Shown here one piece after another: positions 26,929 through 36,654 of a stretch of 64,000 nucleotides of DNA. The DNA is from Proteiniphilum sp. UBA4977. GTDB taxonomy: Bacteria; Bacteroidota; Bacteroidia; Bacteroidales; Dysgonomonadaceae. The stretch is from NCBI GenBank assembly GCA_002398565.1, contig DGZP01000112.1:9364-73363 (forward strand), given 5' to 3'. A program made the position numbers and the translations under genes. Positions within the stretch are counted from its first letter, which is position 1. Each line of letters starts with the position of its first letter. The notes below the pieces were generated by a model. That model saw only the letters and a list, made by a program, of their open reading frames with translations, was not told where the DNA came from and did not search any database.

Positions 26929-28089
26929 TCATGATTTAGTATTTATCTTTACTATTTGAGGAACATAGGAAGGTGCTACCTTTTCTATATTACCCTCCTC
27001 ATCAAAATTCAACGGATCCATCACCAAAAAAGGGGCTGTATGATATTTGCTTACACCATGGCAAGAAAGCCATAAACGGCCATCAGGTCCTTCAAATACG
27101 GCATTATGTCCTACCGCGTTAAACGGGTTTGATAGATCTGTATCACAATCGAACCCTCTTATTTCGCAGAGTTCCGGTTTGGTCCCCCCATAAATCGGAT
27201 TATTGTCTGCTTTTTTCCAGGGGCCTTTTATGTTTGTAGCCGTAGCGTACCCAACCTCATATCCACGGGTCCAACTAGAATAAAACAGATAATATATCCC
27301 GTTTCTCTTGATGACATAAGCTCCTTCTATTCCCTGGGAATCCCATTCATAATAAGTTTTAATTTTTCTTTCGTTACGGCCTTCCCGAAATATGGTTTCA
27401 ATTTTTCCATTCGCATCCCTTTCATAGTCTACAGGCCCCGTATGAACAGCCGATATCGTATCCGACAAAAGTTTCCCGTTTTCAAGATCAATTTCAGCGC
27501 TACCCAACCAAAATGTCCCATCTTCAAGTACATTGTGCCAGAATGCGTATACCTTTTTGTCATCATCTTCAAAAAGTGTCAGATCATTTCCCCTGGATAA
27601 AGGCTCTTTATCCGTGACTACGGTATATGGGCCTTCAATATGGTCGCTTACGGCAAAACCTATATGTTGCCAGTCATACCCCATTTCCTCATTTCTGCAA
27701 TTAAAGGTCACGTAGTATTTACCTTGTATCTTATGAATTTCGGGCGCCCAAAAACGTCGATAATACCATTTTTTAGAATCCGGCTTTTCTACAATATACT
27801 TTACAAATTCCCATTTGATTAAGTTTGTCGATTTATATAACACCACCCCTTTATTCAGCTCTCCTCCTTTCTCTTCACTTATCCAAAACGGATAAGAGGT
27901 ACCGGTCATATACCACCATTCGCCTTCCCGAATTATCTGACAATCTCTTATTCCCTTTTCATTCATTCCTATCGTAATAGGATTCTGATAAGTAAACAGC
28001 GATTCACGGTTTGCTCCATTTCTTGTTGTCGGCACGAGAACACTTACAAAAATGCAAATAAGTGCTACAATAACTGGCAAGTATCTCAT
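26929..28089 (-). CDS. GH43-like glycosidase, exported
   Basis: A 386-residue protein with an N-terminal hydrophobic export signal. GH43-type blade motifs are GIRDCQIIREGEWWYMTGTS (Asp49), RRFWAPEIHKIQGKYYVTF, NDLTLFEDDDKKVYAFWH and WDSQGIEGAYVIKRNGIYYLFYSS, whose Glu is the likely general acid. A later GHNAVFEGPDGRLWLSCHG block is also typical. There is no helical prefix, unlike the neighbour at 25218. The substrate is probably an arabinoside, xyloside or galactoside at a chain end. It follows a sulfatase by 12 bases. Confidence 0.85.
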   Translation of the reverse strand: MRYLPVIVALICIFVSVLVPTTRNGANRESLFTYQNPITIGMNEKGIRDCQIIREGEWWYMTGTSYPFWISEEKGGELNKGVVLYKSTNLIKWEFVKYIVEKPDSKKWYYRRFWAPEIHKIQGKYYVTFNCRNEEMGYDWQHIGFAVSDHIEGPYTVVTDKEPLSRGNDLTLFEDDDKKVYAFWHNVLEDGTFWLGSAEIDLENGKLLSDTISAVHTGPVDYERDANGKIETIFREGRNERKIKTYYEWDSQGIEGAYVIKRNGIYYLFYSSWTRGYEVGYATATNIKGPWKKADNNPIYGGTKPELCEIRGFDCDTDLSNPFNAVGHNAVFEGPDGRLWLSCHGVSKYHTAPFLVMDPLNFDEEGNIEKVAPSYVPQIVKINTKS

Positions 28090-28101
28090 TTTATCATCTT
28101 T

Positions 28102-29703
28102 TTATGGCTGCTGTCCTTGCATTATCTGCCACTTTTTAGGCGGATAGTTGTAGGGTCTTACCCCTACCTTATCAGCCCAATCTTCATAGTCCGATACCAT
28201 CCTTGACAAAATTTCGGGGTAATCTTTCGCGAGATCTTTGGTCTCGGTTCGGTCTGTTTCAAGATTATAAAGTTGCCAGGGCTCTCTCACGTTCGAGACT
28301 ATCTTCCATTTATCATGGCGCACGGCCCTATTGCCTTCATGCTCCCAATACAACGGCTTTGTCCGCTCAACAGGTTTTCCTGATAATAAAGAATACAAAC
28401 TGATACCCTCCATAGGTGAAATCTTATTTCCCTTATAGATAGTTGGGTATTCCCCTTTTGCTATCTCTATGCAGGTCGGCATAATATCAATCAAATGCCC
28501 TACTGATGGTAATATTTTCCCTTTCAGATTGCTATCCATACCTTCTGGCCATGTCATTATAAAAGGAGTTAATATCCCCCCTTCGCTTGTGTGGCGTTTG
28601 TATAGCCAAAATGGCGTGTTGTTCAATTCCGCCCAACCCTGGCTGACCGAGAGGTGTGAATTGATCGCTCCCGGTTTTTCACCTATATAACGGCCCCATG
28701 TCCCTCCTTCTGAATTGCCGCCATTATCCGACAGGAACATGATAATGGTATTCTCATATTCTCCCCGTTCTTTAAGGCCTTCTATCAAATCGCCCACGCT
28801 TTTGTCCATGCAGCTTATCACCGCGGCATAGACAGCCATTAAATCGTCCTGCCTTATTTTTTCTTCCTCACTGAGCGTTTCCCATTTCGGGATCAACGGA
28901 TTAATGGCAGGCAATGCATGTGACTTATCTATAATCCCCATTTTCACCTGACGGTCATAACGCTCCTCACGCAACACTTCCCAGCCTTTCATGAACTTGC
29001 CACGAAATTTTGCTATCTCTTCTTCCGGAGCCTGTAAAGGGTAATGAGGAGCATTATGGGCTAAATACAACAGGAAGGGTTTACCTTCTTTCTTTGCTTC
29101 ATCAATGAATTCCAGACCATAAGAAGTCCATAGATCTGTAGTGTACCAGTTTTCCGGTAATTCGGCATTACGCACCCTTCTACCATTTAAATACAACTGC
29201 GCTCTCGCATCTCTGTAATAAAAATTGCCCGCAATGGTATTAAACGACCGGTCAAATCCTCTTCCCCAAGGAGTAATCCCTCCATCTCCCTTTTGTCCCA
29301 CATGCCATTTGCCTGTCATAATGGTAAAATAACCACTATCCTGCATGGCTTCACCTATGGTTACAGAAGCGTTATTCAAATAACCCTGGTATGCCGGAAT
29401 ATCCTTGTATCTATCGCCTGCCATAAAGCCCATACCTGCCTGATGAGGATAAAGTCCTGTCAACAGACTGGCTCTTGTGGGGCAAGATCTTCCAGCATTA
29501 TAAAAATTGGTTAAACGTACTCCGTCTTCTGCCAGCCGGTCTATATTGGGTGTAGGAATTTCTCCTCCGTAGCAACCGATATCGCTGAAACCCATATCAT
29601 CCACCAGAATAATAACAATATTAGGTAGTTTTTGCGCCTTTAGCAGGAATGTACCCTGTAATATACAGACAACACCCAAAAAAAGCTTAACAAAAGTGTC
29701 CAT
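28102..29703 (-). CDS. S1-family sulfatase (serine type), arylsulfatase-A-like
   Basis: A 533-residue protein with a signal peptide ending LLKAQ (residue 24). The active-site motif is Ser73-Cys-Pro-Thr-Arg77 (GRSCPTRASLLTG). The position that becomes formylglycine is serine, with the cysteine in the variable second place. Further blocks are VIILVDDMGFSDIGCYGG, MTGKWHVGQKG and MFLSDNGGNSEGG. The C-terminus shows WKIVSNVREPWQLYNLETDRTETKDLA. It sits 11 bases after a second sulfatase, and the pair probably removes sulfate from different positions or sugars. Confidence 0.92.
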   Translation of the reverse strand: MDTFVKLFLGVVCILQGTFLLKAQKLPNIVIILVDDMGFSDIGCYGGEIPTPNIDRLAEDGVRLTNFYNAGRSCPTRASLLTGLYPHQAGMGFMAGDRYKDIPAYQGYLNNASVTIGEAMQDSGYFTIMTGKWHVGQKGDGGITPWGRGFDRSFNTIAGNFYYRDARAQLYLNGRRVRNAELPENWYTTDLWTSYGLEFIDEAKKEGKPFLLYLAHNAPHYPLQAPEEEIAKFRGKFMKGWEVLREERYDRQVKMGIIDKSHALPAINPLIPKWETLSEEEKIRQDDLMAVYAAVISCMDKSVGDLIEGLKERGEYENTIIMFLSDNGGNSEGGTWGRYIGEKPGAINSHLSVSQGWAELNNTPFWLYKRHTSEGGILTPFIMTWPEGMDSNLKGKILPSVGHLIDIMPTCIEIAKGEYPTIYKGNKISPMEGISLYSLLSGKPVERTKPLYWEHEGNRAVRHDKWKIVSNVREPWQLYNLETDRTETKDLAKDYPEILSRMVSDYEDWADKVGVRPYNYPPKKWQIMQGQQP

Positions 29704-29714
29704 GCTATGCGTAA

Positions 29715-31187
29715 TTATATCTTACGTTCAACCATCCACTTCTTATAAATCCCTATATTCCTGGCTACTTGGTCCCTTGCCTTTTCACCAACAGTTCTTT
29801 CCCATTGGTTTTCCATTTCCAATGAATAAACCTCGAATGATTCCGGTGCAGGATCATTGGTCTCTCTCGACCATTTTTCCTGTTGACCTCTCAATTCATC
29901 CAGTATTTCCCGGTAATCACTATCGTAGACAAGATTTACCGTTTCATAAGGATCATTGACTATATCATACAATTCTTCTGCCGGCCTTTGTGCCGCAAAC
30001 AACAATTCCTTCTGTAATGCTGTCAATTGATCCTGTTGGTACAAATAACGCAATCGGTTGATAATCTCTTTACTGTCCTTATAATTACTGGGCTGCAAAA
30101 GAGGGCGCTCCGGGTAAAAGTTCCGGATATATTTATATTTCTCTGAACGGACCGACCGGATACGGTCAATCGTTTCTCCACATCTGTCCCTCGCTCCATA
30201 CACGTATTCCCGAGGCTTATAATTCCGTGAAAAAACATCTTTGCCCTGCATCCATTCAGGTATTTCGATACCGGCAGCAGCCAACGATATGGCTCCCATA
30301 TCAATATGCTCTATCAGATCTTCTCTAACCACTCCTTTTTCCACATTCAGACCTTTTACTGCAAATATCACTTTCACGCCTTCATCGTATAAGAATTGCT
30401 TTCCTCTCGCATGGCTTATGCCATTATCCCCCATTAAAATAATCAACGTGTTTTCTAACACTCCTTCCTCTTCAAGCATCTCCAGAATTTCGCCAACTTG
30501 CTGATCTGTATATCTTATACAATCCATATAATCAGCCCAATCTTGGAGTATTACAGAATCTTTAGGGTAATAAGGGGGGAGCAGTAATTGATCGAAGTCT
30601 GTCGTTCTTCCCACAGCTTTCCTGGTTTCTTCAAGCAAATCCGGTTTATCCCGGTTTTTCCCTCCTAAAAGTTGTATTTGGGCAAAGAAAGGTTGTCCGG
30701 GCTGCCTTTCTCTCCAGTCATTTCCATCATACAAATTTTCATCCCAATCGAAATTGTAATCGGCTTTACCTAATCCCCTGTTATTTCTTGAAGGATAATC
30801 TGCATTGGTCACGTAATATCCCTGTGCTTTAAAAAGTTGGGGAATCATTTTTACACTATCAGGAAGATGTATTCTATGCTTTCCCCTACCACTCACGTGG
30901 TTATTAGCACCAATCGCAGTCTGGTACATTCCCGTAATCATTGCTGAGCGGGCCGGAGAACTGACGGGAGAAGTAACAAACGCCTGTCTAAAAACAGTTC
31001 CCTCATTGATCAATTGATCAATATTCGGGGTGTTTATTTTATGTCCCCAAAGAGGAAATTCTGTGCCTACATCATCAATAACAATCCACAATATATTGGG
31101 AGACACGCTACCCTGATTGATCGTTTTTGAATTTTTACAAGCCACAAAATATAACACAATGACTGATAAAAGAAACAGTCTACCCAT
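29715..31187 (-). CDS. S1-family sulfatase (serine type), predicted lipoprotein
   Basis: The start at 31187 (MGRLFLLSVIVLYFVAC) gives a lipoprotein signal with Cys17; a longer frame to 31214 adds nine polar residues before it. The motif is Ser76-Ser-Pro-Ala-Arg80 (PVSSPARSAMITG). LWIVIDDVGTEF and LILMGDNGISHARGKQF are metal-site blocks, and ELYDIVNDPYETVNLVYD marks the C-terminal part. A lipid anchor suggests outer-membrane placement, possibly desulfating polymer outside the cell. It is separated from the upstream GH43-like gene by 132 bases, which contain a small CAAGA-type repeat. Confidence 0.9.
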   Translation of the reverse strand: MGRLFLLSVIVLYFVACKNSKTINQGSVSPNILWIVIDDVGTEFPLWGHKINTPNIDQLINEGTVFRQAFVTSPVSSPARSAMITGMYQTAIGANNHVSGRGKHRIHLPDSVKMIPQLFKAQGYYVTNADYPSRNNRGLGKADYNFDWDENLYDGNDWRERQPGQPFFAQIQLLGGKNRDKPDLLEETRKAVGRTTDFDQLLLPPYYPKDSVILQDWADYMDCIRYTDQQVGEILEMLEEEGVLENTLIILMGDNGISHARGKQFLYDEGVKVIFAVKGLNVEKGVVREDLIEHIDMGAISLAAAGIEIPEWMQGKDVFSRNYKPREYVYGARDRCGETIDRIRSVRSEKYKYIRNFYPERPLLQPSNYKDSKEIINRLRYLYQQDQLTALQKELLFAAQRPAEELYDIVNDPYETVNLVYDSDYREILDELRGQQEKWSRETNDPAPESFEVYSLEMENQWERTVGEKARDQVARNIGIYKKWMVERKI

Positions 31188-31233
31188 TTCACCTGTCTTA
31201 CTTCCAAGATGCATACTAAGATATTTATAAATT

Positions 31234-31267
31234 TAGACACAAGAACCAAGAATCAAGACATAAGACA
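31234..31267. repeat. Degenerate CAAGA/AAGACA short tandem repeat
   Basis: The plus strand reads as overlapping degenerate units: agacacaag, aaccaag, aatcaag, acataag, aca. It lies in the 132-base gap between two co-oriented genes. Similar purine-rich AAGA-type tracts occur between genes in Bacteroidota genomes. I see no coding function and cannot tell whether it is a relic or a regulatory tract. Confidence 0.45.
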
Positions 31268-31319
31268 TTGTAATCACACCCTTATGGGAGTACTGTTCTC
31301 ATGCCCTTTTCGTGATAAT

Positions 31320-32405
31320 TTAAAATTGTTGTACTTCCTCTTTTCCGGGATAGCGATACCTACTATCCTTCGCAGTTACATATACCTCGTCATTCATTAT
31401 TTCAATATCCAAAGGCACCAATGTCAAGCCGGGTTTATTAATGGTATAGGCAGCATCAGAAGCATCTATCCCTTTCAGTTCTCCTATTGTCACCACGCTC
31501 TGATCCGTCTTGTGAAAAGCGGTTACCCACCAACGACCGTTCTTATCCTGAAAGGGAATTCCATTCCCTACAAAACGCGCCGCAAATTTTCGAGGGCTAT
31601 ATGGCCCTAAAATACTATCGGCTGTCGTATAATAGAGATTATATGTTCCTTTTCCATATATATCGGTACTCCAAGAGGTCCCGAACAAAACATACTTCAT
31701 GCCAATTTTCAACATGCTGGTACCTTCGAACCCAAGTTGTCTATTTTTAGGACCTATCAGCCGATGGTTACCATCAAAACCGGAAAAATCCTTTTTAATT
31801 CTCCTCACCTGGGTACAGAATGAAAGTAGCCACGGTGCACCGTCATCATCAACAAAAACAGCCGGATCGGTCTGAAAGCCCACATCCAGCCCAAAAGGTT
31901 CGGTATAATCACCCTTTATATCTTGCGAATTTGACACCATCATGTTAGACATTTTCAAAACATTAGAAGTATGGACAACTACCCATCGATTAGCAATATA
32001 AAATGCTTTTGGGGACAAAATCTCAGGCTTTGCATTTCTTTTGGTTGCTGCATCCTTCAACTCTTTCACAAATAGAGATTGTTTTGGATACGTTACCTCT
32101 CCCACAGTCTCCCATTCAACAAGGTCTTTGCTTCGCCAGAATTTCACGGACGGATCCTTATCGGAGAATAAATTCGCGGGAATAGTTCCCGTCAAATAAT
32201 AAAAACCATCAGGAGCGAGTTGTATAAAAGGGTTTTGAATATTTTCCTGCAATATATATACAGCATCCTCATGCCTTTCCAATGCCTTTAGTGTGTTCTC
32301 TTTCTGTTGAGCATTGCTAATGGTCAAAGTACCCGACAGTCCTATTCCTACTAAGCAAATAAGGCGTATTACCATAATTCTTTTTTTCATCCTCTCTATC
32401 ATCAT
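31320..32405 (-). CDS. GH43-like protein with Asn replacing the predicted catalytic base
   Basis: With the start at 32405 the protein has 361 residues; ATGs at 32426, 32402 and 32390 are alternatives, and 32426 would overlap the preceding gene. A signal peptide ends near ISNAQ. It is a clear paralog of the C-terminal part of 52623-53936: NPFIQLAPDGFYYL, DPAVFVDDDGAPWLLSF, KKDFSGFDG, GFEGTSML and NKPGLTLVPLDIEI all align. The blade-1 base Asp of the paralog (RDPFIQL) is Asn58 here (QNPFIQL). The WAPEIHF block is altered to LSPKAFYI. Asp180 and Glu227 remain. It may be a binding protein or an enzyme with changed chemistry. The Spy-like prefix of its paralog is absent. Confidence 0.78.
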   Translation of the reverse strand: MMIERMKKRIMVIRLICLVGIGLSGTLTISNAQQKENTLKALERHEDAVYILQENIQNPFIQLAPDGFYYLTGTIPANLFSDKDPSVKFWRSKDLVEWETVGEVTYPKQSLFVKELKDAATKRNAKPEILSPKAFYIANRWVVVHTSNVLKMSNMMVSNSQDIKGDYTEPFGLDVGFQTDPAVFVDDDGAPWLLSFCTQVRRIKKDFSGFDGNHRLIGPKNRQLGFEGTSMLKIGMKYVLFGTSWSTDIYGKGTYNLYYTTADSILGPYSPRKFAARFVGNGIPFQDKNGRWWVTAFHKTDQSVVTIGELKGIDASDAAYTINKPGLTLVPLDIEIMNDEVYVTAKDSRYRYPGKEEVQQF

Positions 32406-32415
32406 TTTGATTAAA

Positions 32416-33822
32416 TTAAAACTCATAGGGGACTAATGGATTAGGTTTATTGTCTGTTGGCAACTTTTTCAGATCATCCTCCCAACGATCACCAATATCT
32501 CCCTGTTCGCTTCGAATTATCTCCATCTCCTTCCGGAATTTCTCCAATATTCTCCGGTGTTGTTCTGAATAAGCCAAATTTGTCATCTCATACCGGTCAT
32601 TTTCGATATCATAAAGCTCTTCTGCAGGCCGTTCATTCAAACGATCCACGATCATCTTTGCATGCAGGTCAGTCATTGCCTGTTCGATCCATTCTGCACG
32701 GGGCTGTTTTCTGGAAGGAGCATCTGGCCTCAGGTTCACGATATATTTATATCTACTTGTACGCAACATCCGGGTAGGTGACTGGTCGTGAAACTTATCT
32801 CCATTATTCGCCGCAAACACCGTCTCCCTATGAGGCCCATCAGGAGATTTCAACACCTGATAGAAACTCCGGCCATCCAGATCATCCGGCATTTCAGCGC
32901 CCACTATTTCCAGTAGCGTTGGAATAATATCCACATGCGACACCAGGGCATCGGTATGGCTCCCAGGAGTGATATGATTCGGCCAACGCACGATAAAAGG
33001 CACTTGTACCCCATAGTCATACAATGTCCATTTTCCAAAAGGTAGCTGTGGCCCCTGATCGGCCGTGAACATCATGATGGTATTATCATCCATCCGGTTT
33101 TTTTTCAATATTTTCATTAATTCTCCCACATTGGCATCCATCTTGGTGATATCGGTATAATACCGGGCCAAAAGCTTTCTCGTGGCAGGTGTGTCAACTA
33201 AAAACGGGGGAACCTCGACCCCGTTTCTGGTATATTCGGGGTTCAACGGCCAGGTCATATGCGTACAGTGATCCGCAACGATCAGAATCAGAGGCCTGTC
33301 ATCATCCCGCTCGCGCAGCCACTTGTCTACAGGTCTCAAATAGAGGTCTGTAAACATGCCTTTTAAACCCTCAGTACCCGGTTCCCGCCGGTTACTCCCC
33401 AATATATAGTCGAATGGGAATACCTCGCGGGGCCCTACATGCAACTTGCCTGCTATCGCGACCTGATAGCCTTCTCCATTGAAATAATGTACAAGGGATT
33501 TCACGTTGTCACGCACCGGCATACGGTTGACATGAGCCCCGTTCTTATGAGGATATTTCCCCGTATACAAAGCACTCCTGGCGGGTCCACTGGTAGGTGC
33601 CACAGAGAAGGCCTGATGAAATAGTATTGATTCCGAACAAAATACATCTAAATTGGGGGTCTTGACGGATCGATTGCCGTAAGGGCCGATATCCCATACG
33701 CCCAGATCATCAGCCATAAAAATCACTATATTCGGTTGCTTACTCTCTTGCTGTTGAGATACAACCGGTATGGCGAATGTAATTCCGGAGACTACTAATG
33801 GAAAATGATAAATCGTTTTCAT
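32416..33822 (-). CDS. S1-family sulfatase (serine type)
   Basis: A 468-residue protein with a signal peptide (to about residue 23). The motif is Ser78-Gly-Pro-Ala-Arg82 (PTSGPARSALYTGKYP). The N-terminal metal block is IVIFMADDLGVWDIGPYG. The second is MFTADQGPQLPFGKW, an Asp-Gln variant shared in form with the sulfatase at 44053-45438, so these two probably belong to related subfamilies. The C-terminal ELYDIENDRYEMTNLAYS block is also shared. It lies 43 bases after the sulfatase at 33866. Confidence 0.92.
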   Translation of the reverse strand: MKTIYHFPLVVSGITFAIPVVSQQQESKQPNIVIFMADDLGVWDIGPYGNRSVKTPNLDVFCSESILFHQAFSVAPTSGPARSALYTGKYPHKNGAHVNRMPVRDNVKSLVHYFNGEGYQVAIAGKLHVGPREVFPFDYILGSNRREPGTEGLKGMFTDLYLRPVDKWLRERDDDRPLILIVADHCTHMTWPLNPEYTRNGVEVPPFLVDTPATRKLLARYYTDITKMDANVGELMKILKKNRMDDNTIMMFTADQGPQLPFGKWTLYDYGVQVPFIVRWPNHITPGSHTDALVSHVDIIPTLLEIVGAEMPDDLDGRSFYQVLKSPDGPHRETVFAANNGDKFHDQSPTRMLRTSRYKYIVNLRPDAPSRKQPRAEWIEQAMTDLHAKMIVDRLNERPAEELYDIENDRYEMTNLAYSEQHRRILEKFRKEMEIIRSEQGDIGDRWEDDLKKLPTDNKPNPLVPYEF

Positions 33823-33865
33823 TCCTTAAATAAAATGGCACACTTACATAATCTCGTTTACAACG

Positions 33866-35230
33866 TCACAGTTTGGGGAGGCTGCCTCTCCAATCCAATG
33901 CTTTTTTCTTAAGAACTTCGACAACTTCAGGATGTTTTTTTGACACATTATGCGTTTCATACGGATCTTGTTTCAAGTCATATAAAATCACCCATGTCCC
34001 GCTCTCACTAACCAGCAATTTCCAGTCCCCTTGCCTGATACAAATATTGGGGCTTTTATCATACCCTTCAGGAGATGGGAAGGCTTTATGCTCCCTCCTT
34101 CTGTATTCCCAATATATCTCCTTATTTCTTTTCTGTGCAGTACCCAACAACGCTTTACTCATATCTTCACCATCACTTACGACTGAGAATGGGACAGGAG
34201 CGTTTCCGATTTTGGACAAACTCAGCAACATATCCATAGCACTTATTACAGTAGTACTGTCAACCCTACCATTGGGTATCAGATTTCCACCACTCCAAAC
34301 AATAAAAGGCATCCTGATTCCTCCTTCAAAGAGAGATGCCTTGCACCCTCTCAGTCCATTTGTCCGGATATGATTCAAACTGGGACCGGGACCATTGTCA
34401 CTGGTAAATATCACAATAGTATTCTTGTCAAAGCCTTCCTCTTTCAGTTTCTGCATCAACAATCCCATTTGCCTGTCATATTCCTTCAAAACGGTCAAAA
34501 AATTAGACATCGAACTGCTCCCATCGGGGAAGATCGTCATTTGTTCTTCATTTCCGATCCAGGGTGTGTGGACATCATCCGGCCAAAGATTGATGAAACA
34601 AGGGGTTCCTTTATTTCTCTTTAAAAAATCGATCGTTTTATCGACAAAATAACCGCTCCTCTCCCACCTCTTCACGGAATCATTTTCAGACCAGATCCAA
34701 TCAGATGCCGTCAACAGGGGATCGGGATCTGGACTTTCATAAGTACTTGCATATTCATCGTAACCGTATTCAATAATGGAAGGAGCGTTCTTCACATCCC
34801 GGCCTCCCCCTAAATGCCATTTACCGAAATGAGCTGTCTTATATCCGGACTCTTTCAACATGCGAGGCAATGATGGTGCCTTTGGGTCCAGATAATCAGC
34901 CATCTCTGCATTTCTATTACCCTCTTTGGATTGCAAGTAACTGGTAATGTTCCAGCGTGCAGGATGTTGCCCTGTTAGTAATCCTGCCCGGGAGGGAGAG
35001 CTGATTGGGGAGGCACAATAGTATTGGGTAAAACGTATTCCTTCCGATGCCATTTGGTCTAAATGGGGAGTTGTTATCGGTAAAGACGCTCCATAGCAAC
35101 TTAAATCCCCAATACCCATATCATCGGTCAGAATAAAAATAACATTCGGCCGTTCCTTTTGCTGTGCATAGGAAGTAGTCCCCCCAATAAGGGGGACTAA
35201 TCCTGCTATCAAAAATGATTTAGTTCTCAT
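33866..35230 (-). CDS. S1-family sulfatase (serine type)
   Basis: A 454-residue protein with a signal peptide ending TSYAQ (residue 23). The motif is Ser77-Ser-Pro-Ser-Arg81 (PISSPSRAGLLTGQHP). Other blocks are VIFILTDDMGIGDLSCYG, THFG-type substrate-site region TAHFGKWHLGGG, and IFTSDNGPGPSLNHIRTNG. The short C-terminus (LYDLKQDPYETHNVSKKHPEVV) is typical of arylsulfatase-A-like S1 enzymes. It is preceded by a 144-base gap, one of the larger ones in this run, in which I recognise no promoter. Confidence 0.92.
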   Translation of the reverse strand: MRTKSFLIAGLVPLIGGTTSYAQQKERPNVIFILTDDMGIGDLSCYGASLPITTPHLDQMASEGIRFTQYYCASPISSPSRAGLLTGQHPARWNITSYLQSKEGNRNAEMADYLDPKAPSLPRMLKESGYKTAHFGKWHLGGGRDVKNAPSIIEYGYDEYASTYESPDPDPLLTASDWIWSENDSVKRWERSGYFVDKTIDFLKRNKGTPCFINLWPDDVHTPWIGNEEQMTIFPDGSSSMSNFLTVLKEYDRQMGLLMQKLKEEGFDKNTIVIFTSDNGPGPSLNHIRTNGLRGCKASLFEGGIRMPFIVWSGGNLIPNGRVDSTTVISAMDMLLSLSKIGNAPVPFSVVSDGEDMSKALLGTAQKRNKEIYWEYRRREHKAFPSPEGYDKSPNICIRQGDWKLLVSESGTWVILYDLKQDPYETHNVSKKHPEVVEVLKKKALDWRGSLPKL

Positions 35231-35374
35231 ATTACAAAAGATTATTTAGATCATCATCGTGATTGCTGTATGGAGAGGGTATTCTACTCTCGTGAAATGT
35301 CAGACAGCAAAGCTCTCAACACACTTTCCTTGTGTTCCTACTAGTAGCAGTTGAAAACACCCTTAACCAATAAC

Positions 35375-36610
35375 TTATTCCGTATTGGGTTTGATAAAAA
35401 TATCATCAACAACAAGTCTTGCCGGTGAATCATTTTTTCTGATTCTAAAACGAACAGATCCTTCGATACTCAGTTCATATTCTTTGTAATATTGGACATT
35501 TTGATCATCCACTATCAGTTCTGGTTCAAGTGTTATCCATGTTTCTCCTGCATCTTGGGAATATTCTGCATAAACTGTAATCGGACTTGAATCCCCTGGG
35601 GTTTTTGTCGCTGCAGCATAATAAAACGACAATTTTGTTGCTCCAAACATAAGATCAAAATCCATTGAGATACTTGCCACATCCTTATTCAGCATGACAC
35701 CCCAGTCTCCATTTTTATGGACAATATTTGCAGAACTATTAGACATTGCTCTATGAAGGAACCAACGGCCCGAAGGATAATCGTCATATCCATCCGTATT
35801 GGCATTCACTTTGCGAGAGCCAAAAATTGTTTCAAAACCTTCCGGAAAGCCCACATAATTTTCAGGAGCCATAAACTCTCCATGATAATCTGCAGAACTA
35901 CGTATTGAAAGATAGGGTTGCCGGGCGTCTGCATATAGCATGACCCCGGTAAAGCTACCTGATATAGGGACCTCTAAGCCGGCAAAACTTGCTGTATTCA
36001 ATGTTTTGACTAAAATTGTGTTGCTTCCATCACTCAATTCTAAATCCTTGACTCCAAATGTCTGGCCCCGTTCCACATTCAGCACATCCACCGATTCCAA
36101 TTGAACCAGCGTGCATTCATATGTATCATCATCGGATAAGAATGAATCGAACATATCTGTGACAATATGTACTTTTTGCTCATTGTTAGATGATATTCTG
36201 CCTACGTCTAATACTGTGAGACCTGAAACTTGCAACATTCCATTAACTCGTTCAAGTATGCCGCCTCCCAGTTTTACAACAACGGAATCACCTTCTTTAT
36301 AACGCTCCAGATGCTTATCCAAAGCTACTGCGATTCCTCTCAATTGTCCCTTATCATAATTTTGAATAATCATCTTACCCTCTGGGTTGTTCATATGATC
36401 AGGGTTAGATATAACGACACCACCGATAAAGAGATCTCCATCATCTTTATTCATAAGAGCTAAACTTTCACCCTGATACATCTCTCTAAGTTCGGAAATA
36501 GAGATAAAATACTGGGGGATTAAGGTTAATTCGGTTTCATCTTTACACGAACTTATCAATACTATTACCGTAGTGAGTAACAATGATAAATATGAATATA
36601 TTTTTTTCAT
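35375..36610 (-). CDS. DUF5689-like lipoprotein, candidate surface glycan-binding protein
   Basis: A 411-residue protein with a lipobox VLISSC (Cys22). Residues about 35-235 match the DUF5689 pattern: ISISELREMYQG, an OB-like region with FIGGVVISNPDHMNNPEGKMIIQN, and GDSVVVKLGGGILERVNGMLQVSGL. The C-terminal 150 residues (FPEGFETIFGSRKVNANTDG to LVVDDIFIKP) form a carbohydrate-binding-like beta-sandwich, closely resembling cleaved-adhesin or CBM-type domains. It sits directly after SusD pair 2, the place normally used by SusE/F or other surface binding proteins. No catalytic residues are recognised. Confidence 0.8.
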   Translation of the reverse strand: MKKIYSYLSLLLTTVIVLISSCKDETELTLIPQYFISISELREMYQGESLALMNKDDGDLFIGGVVISNPDHMNNPEGKMIIQNYDKGQLRGIAVALDKHLERYKEGDSVVVKLGGGILERVNGMLQVSGLTVLDVGRISSNNEQKVHIVTDMFDSFLSDDDTYECTLVQLESVDVLNVERGQTFGVKDLELSDGSNTILVKTLNTASFAGLEVPISGSFTGVMLYADARQPYLSIRSSADYHGEFMAPENYVGFPEGFETIFGSRKVNANTDGYDDYPSGRWFLHRAMSNSSANIVHKNGDWGVMLNKDVASISMDFDLMFGATKLSFYYAAATKTPGDSSPITVYAEYSQDAGETWITLEPELIVDDQNVQYYKEYELSIEGSVRFRIRKNDSPARLVVDDIFIKPNTE

Positions 36611-36654
36611 TTTCTTGCATTTATTATGTTAACAACTAGTTCCTGAGATATTGG

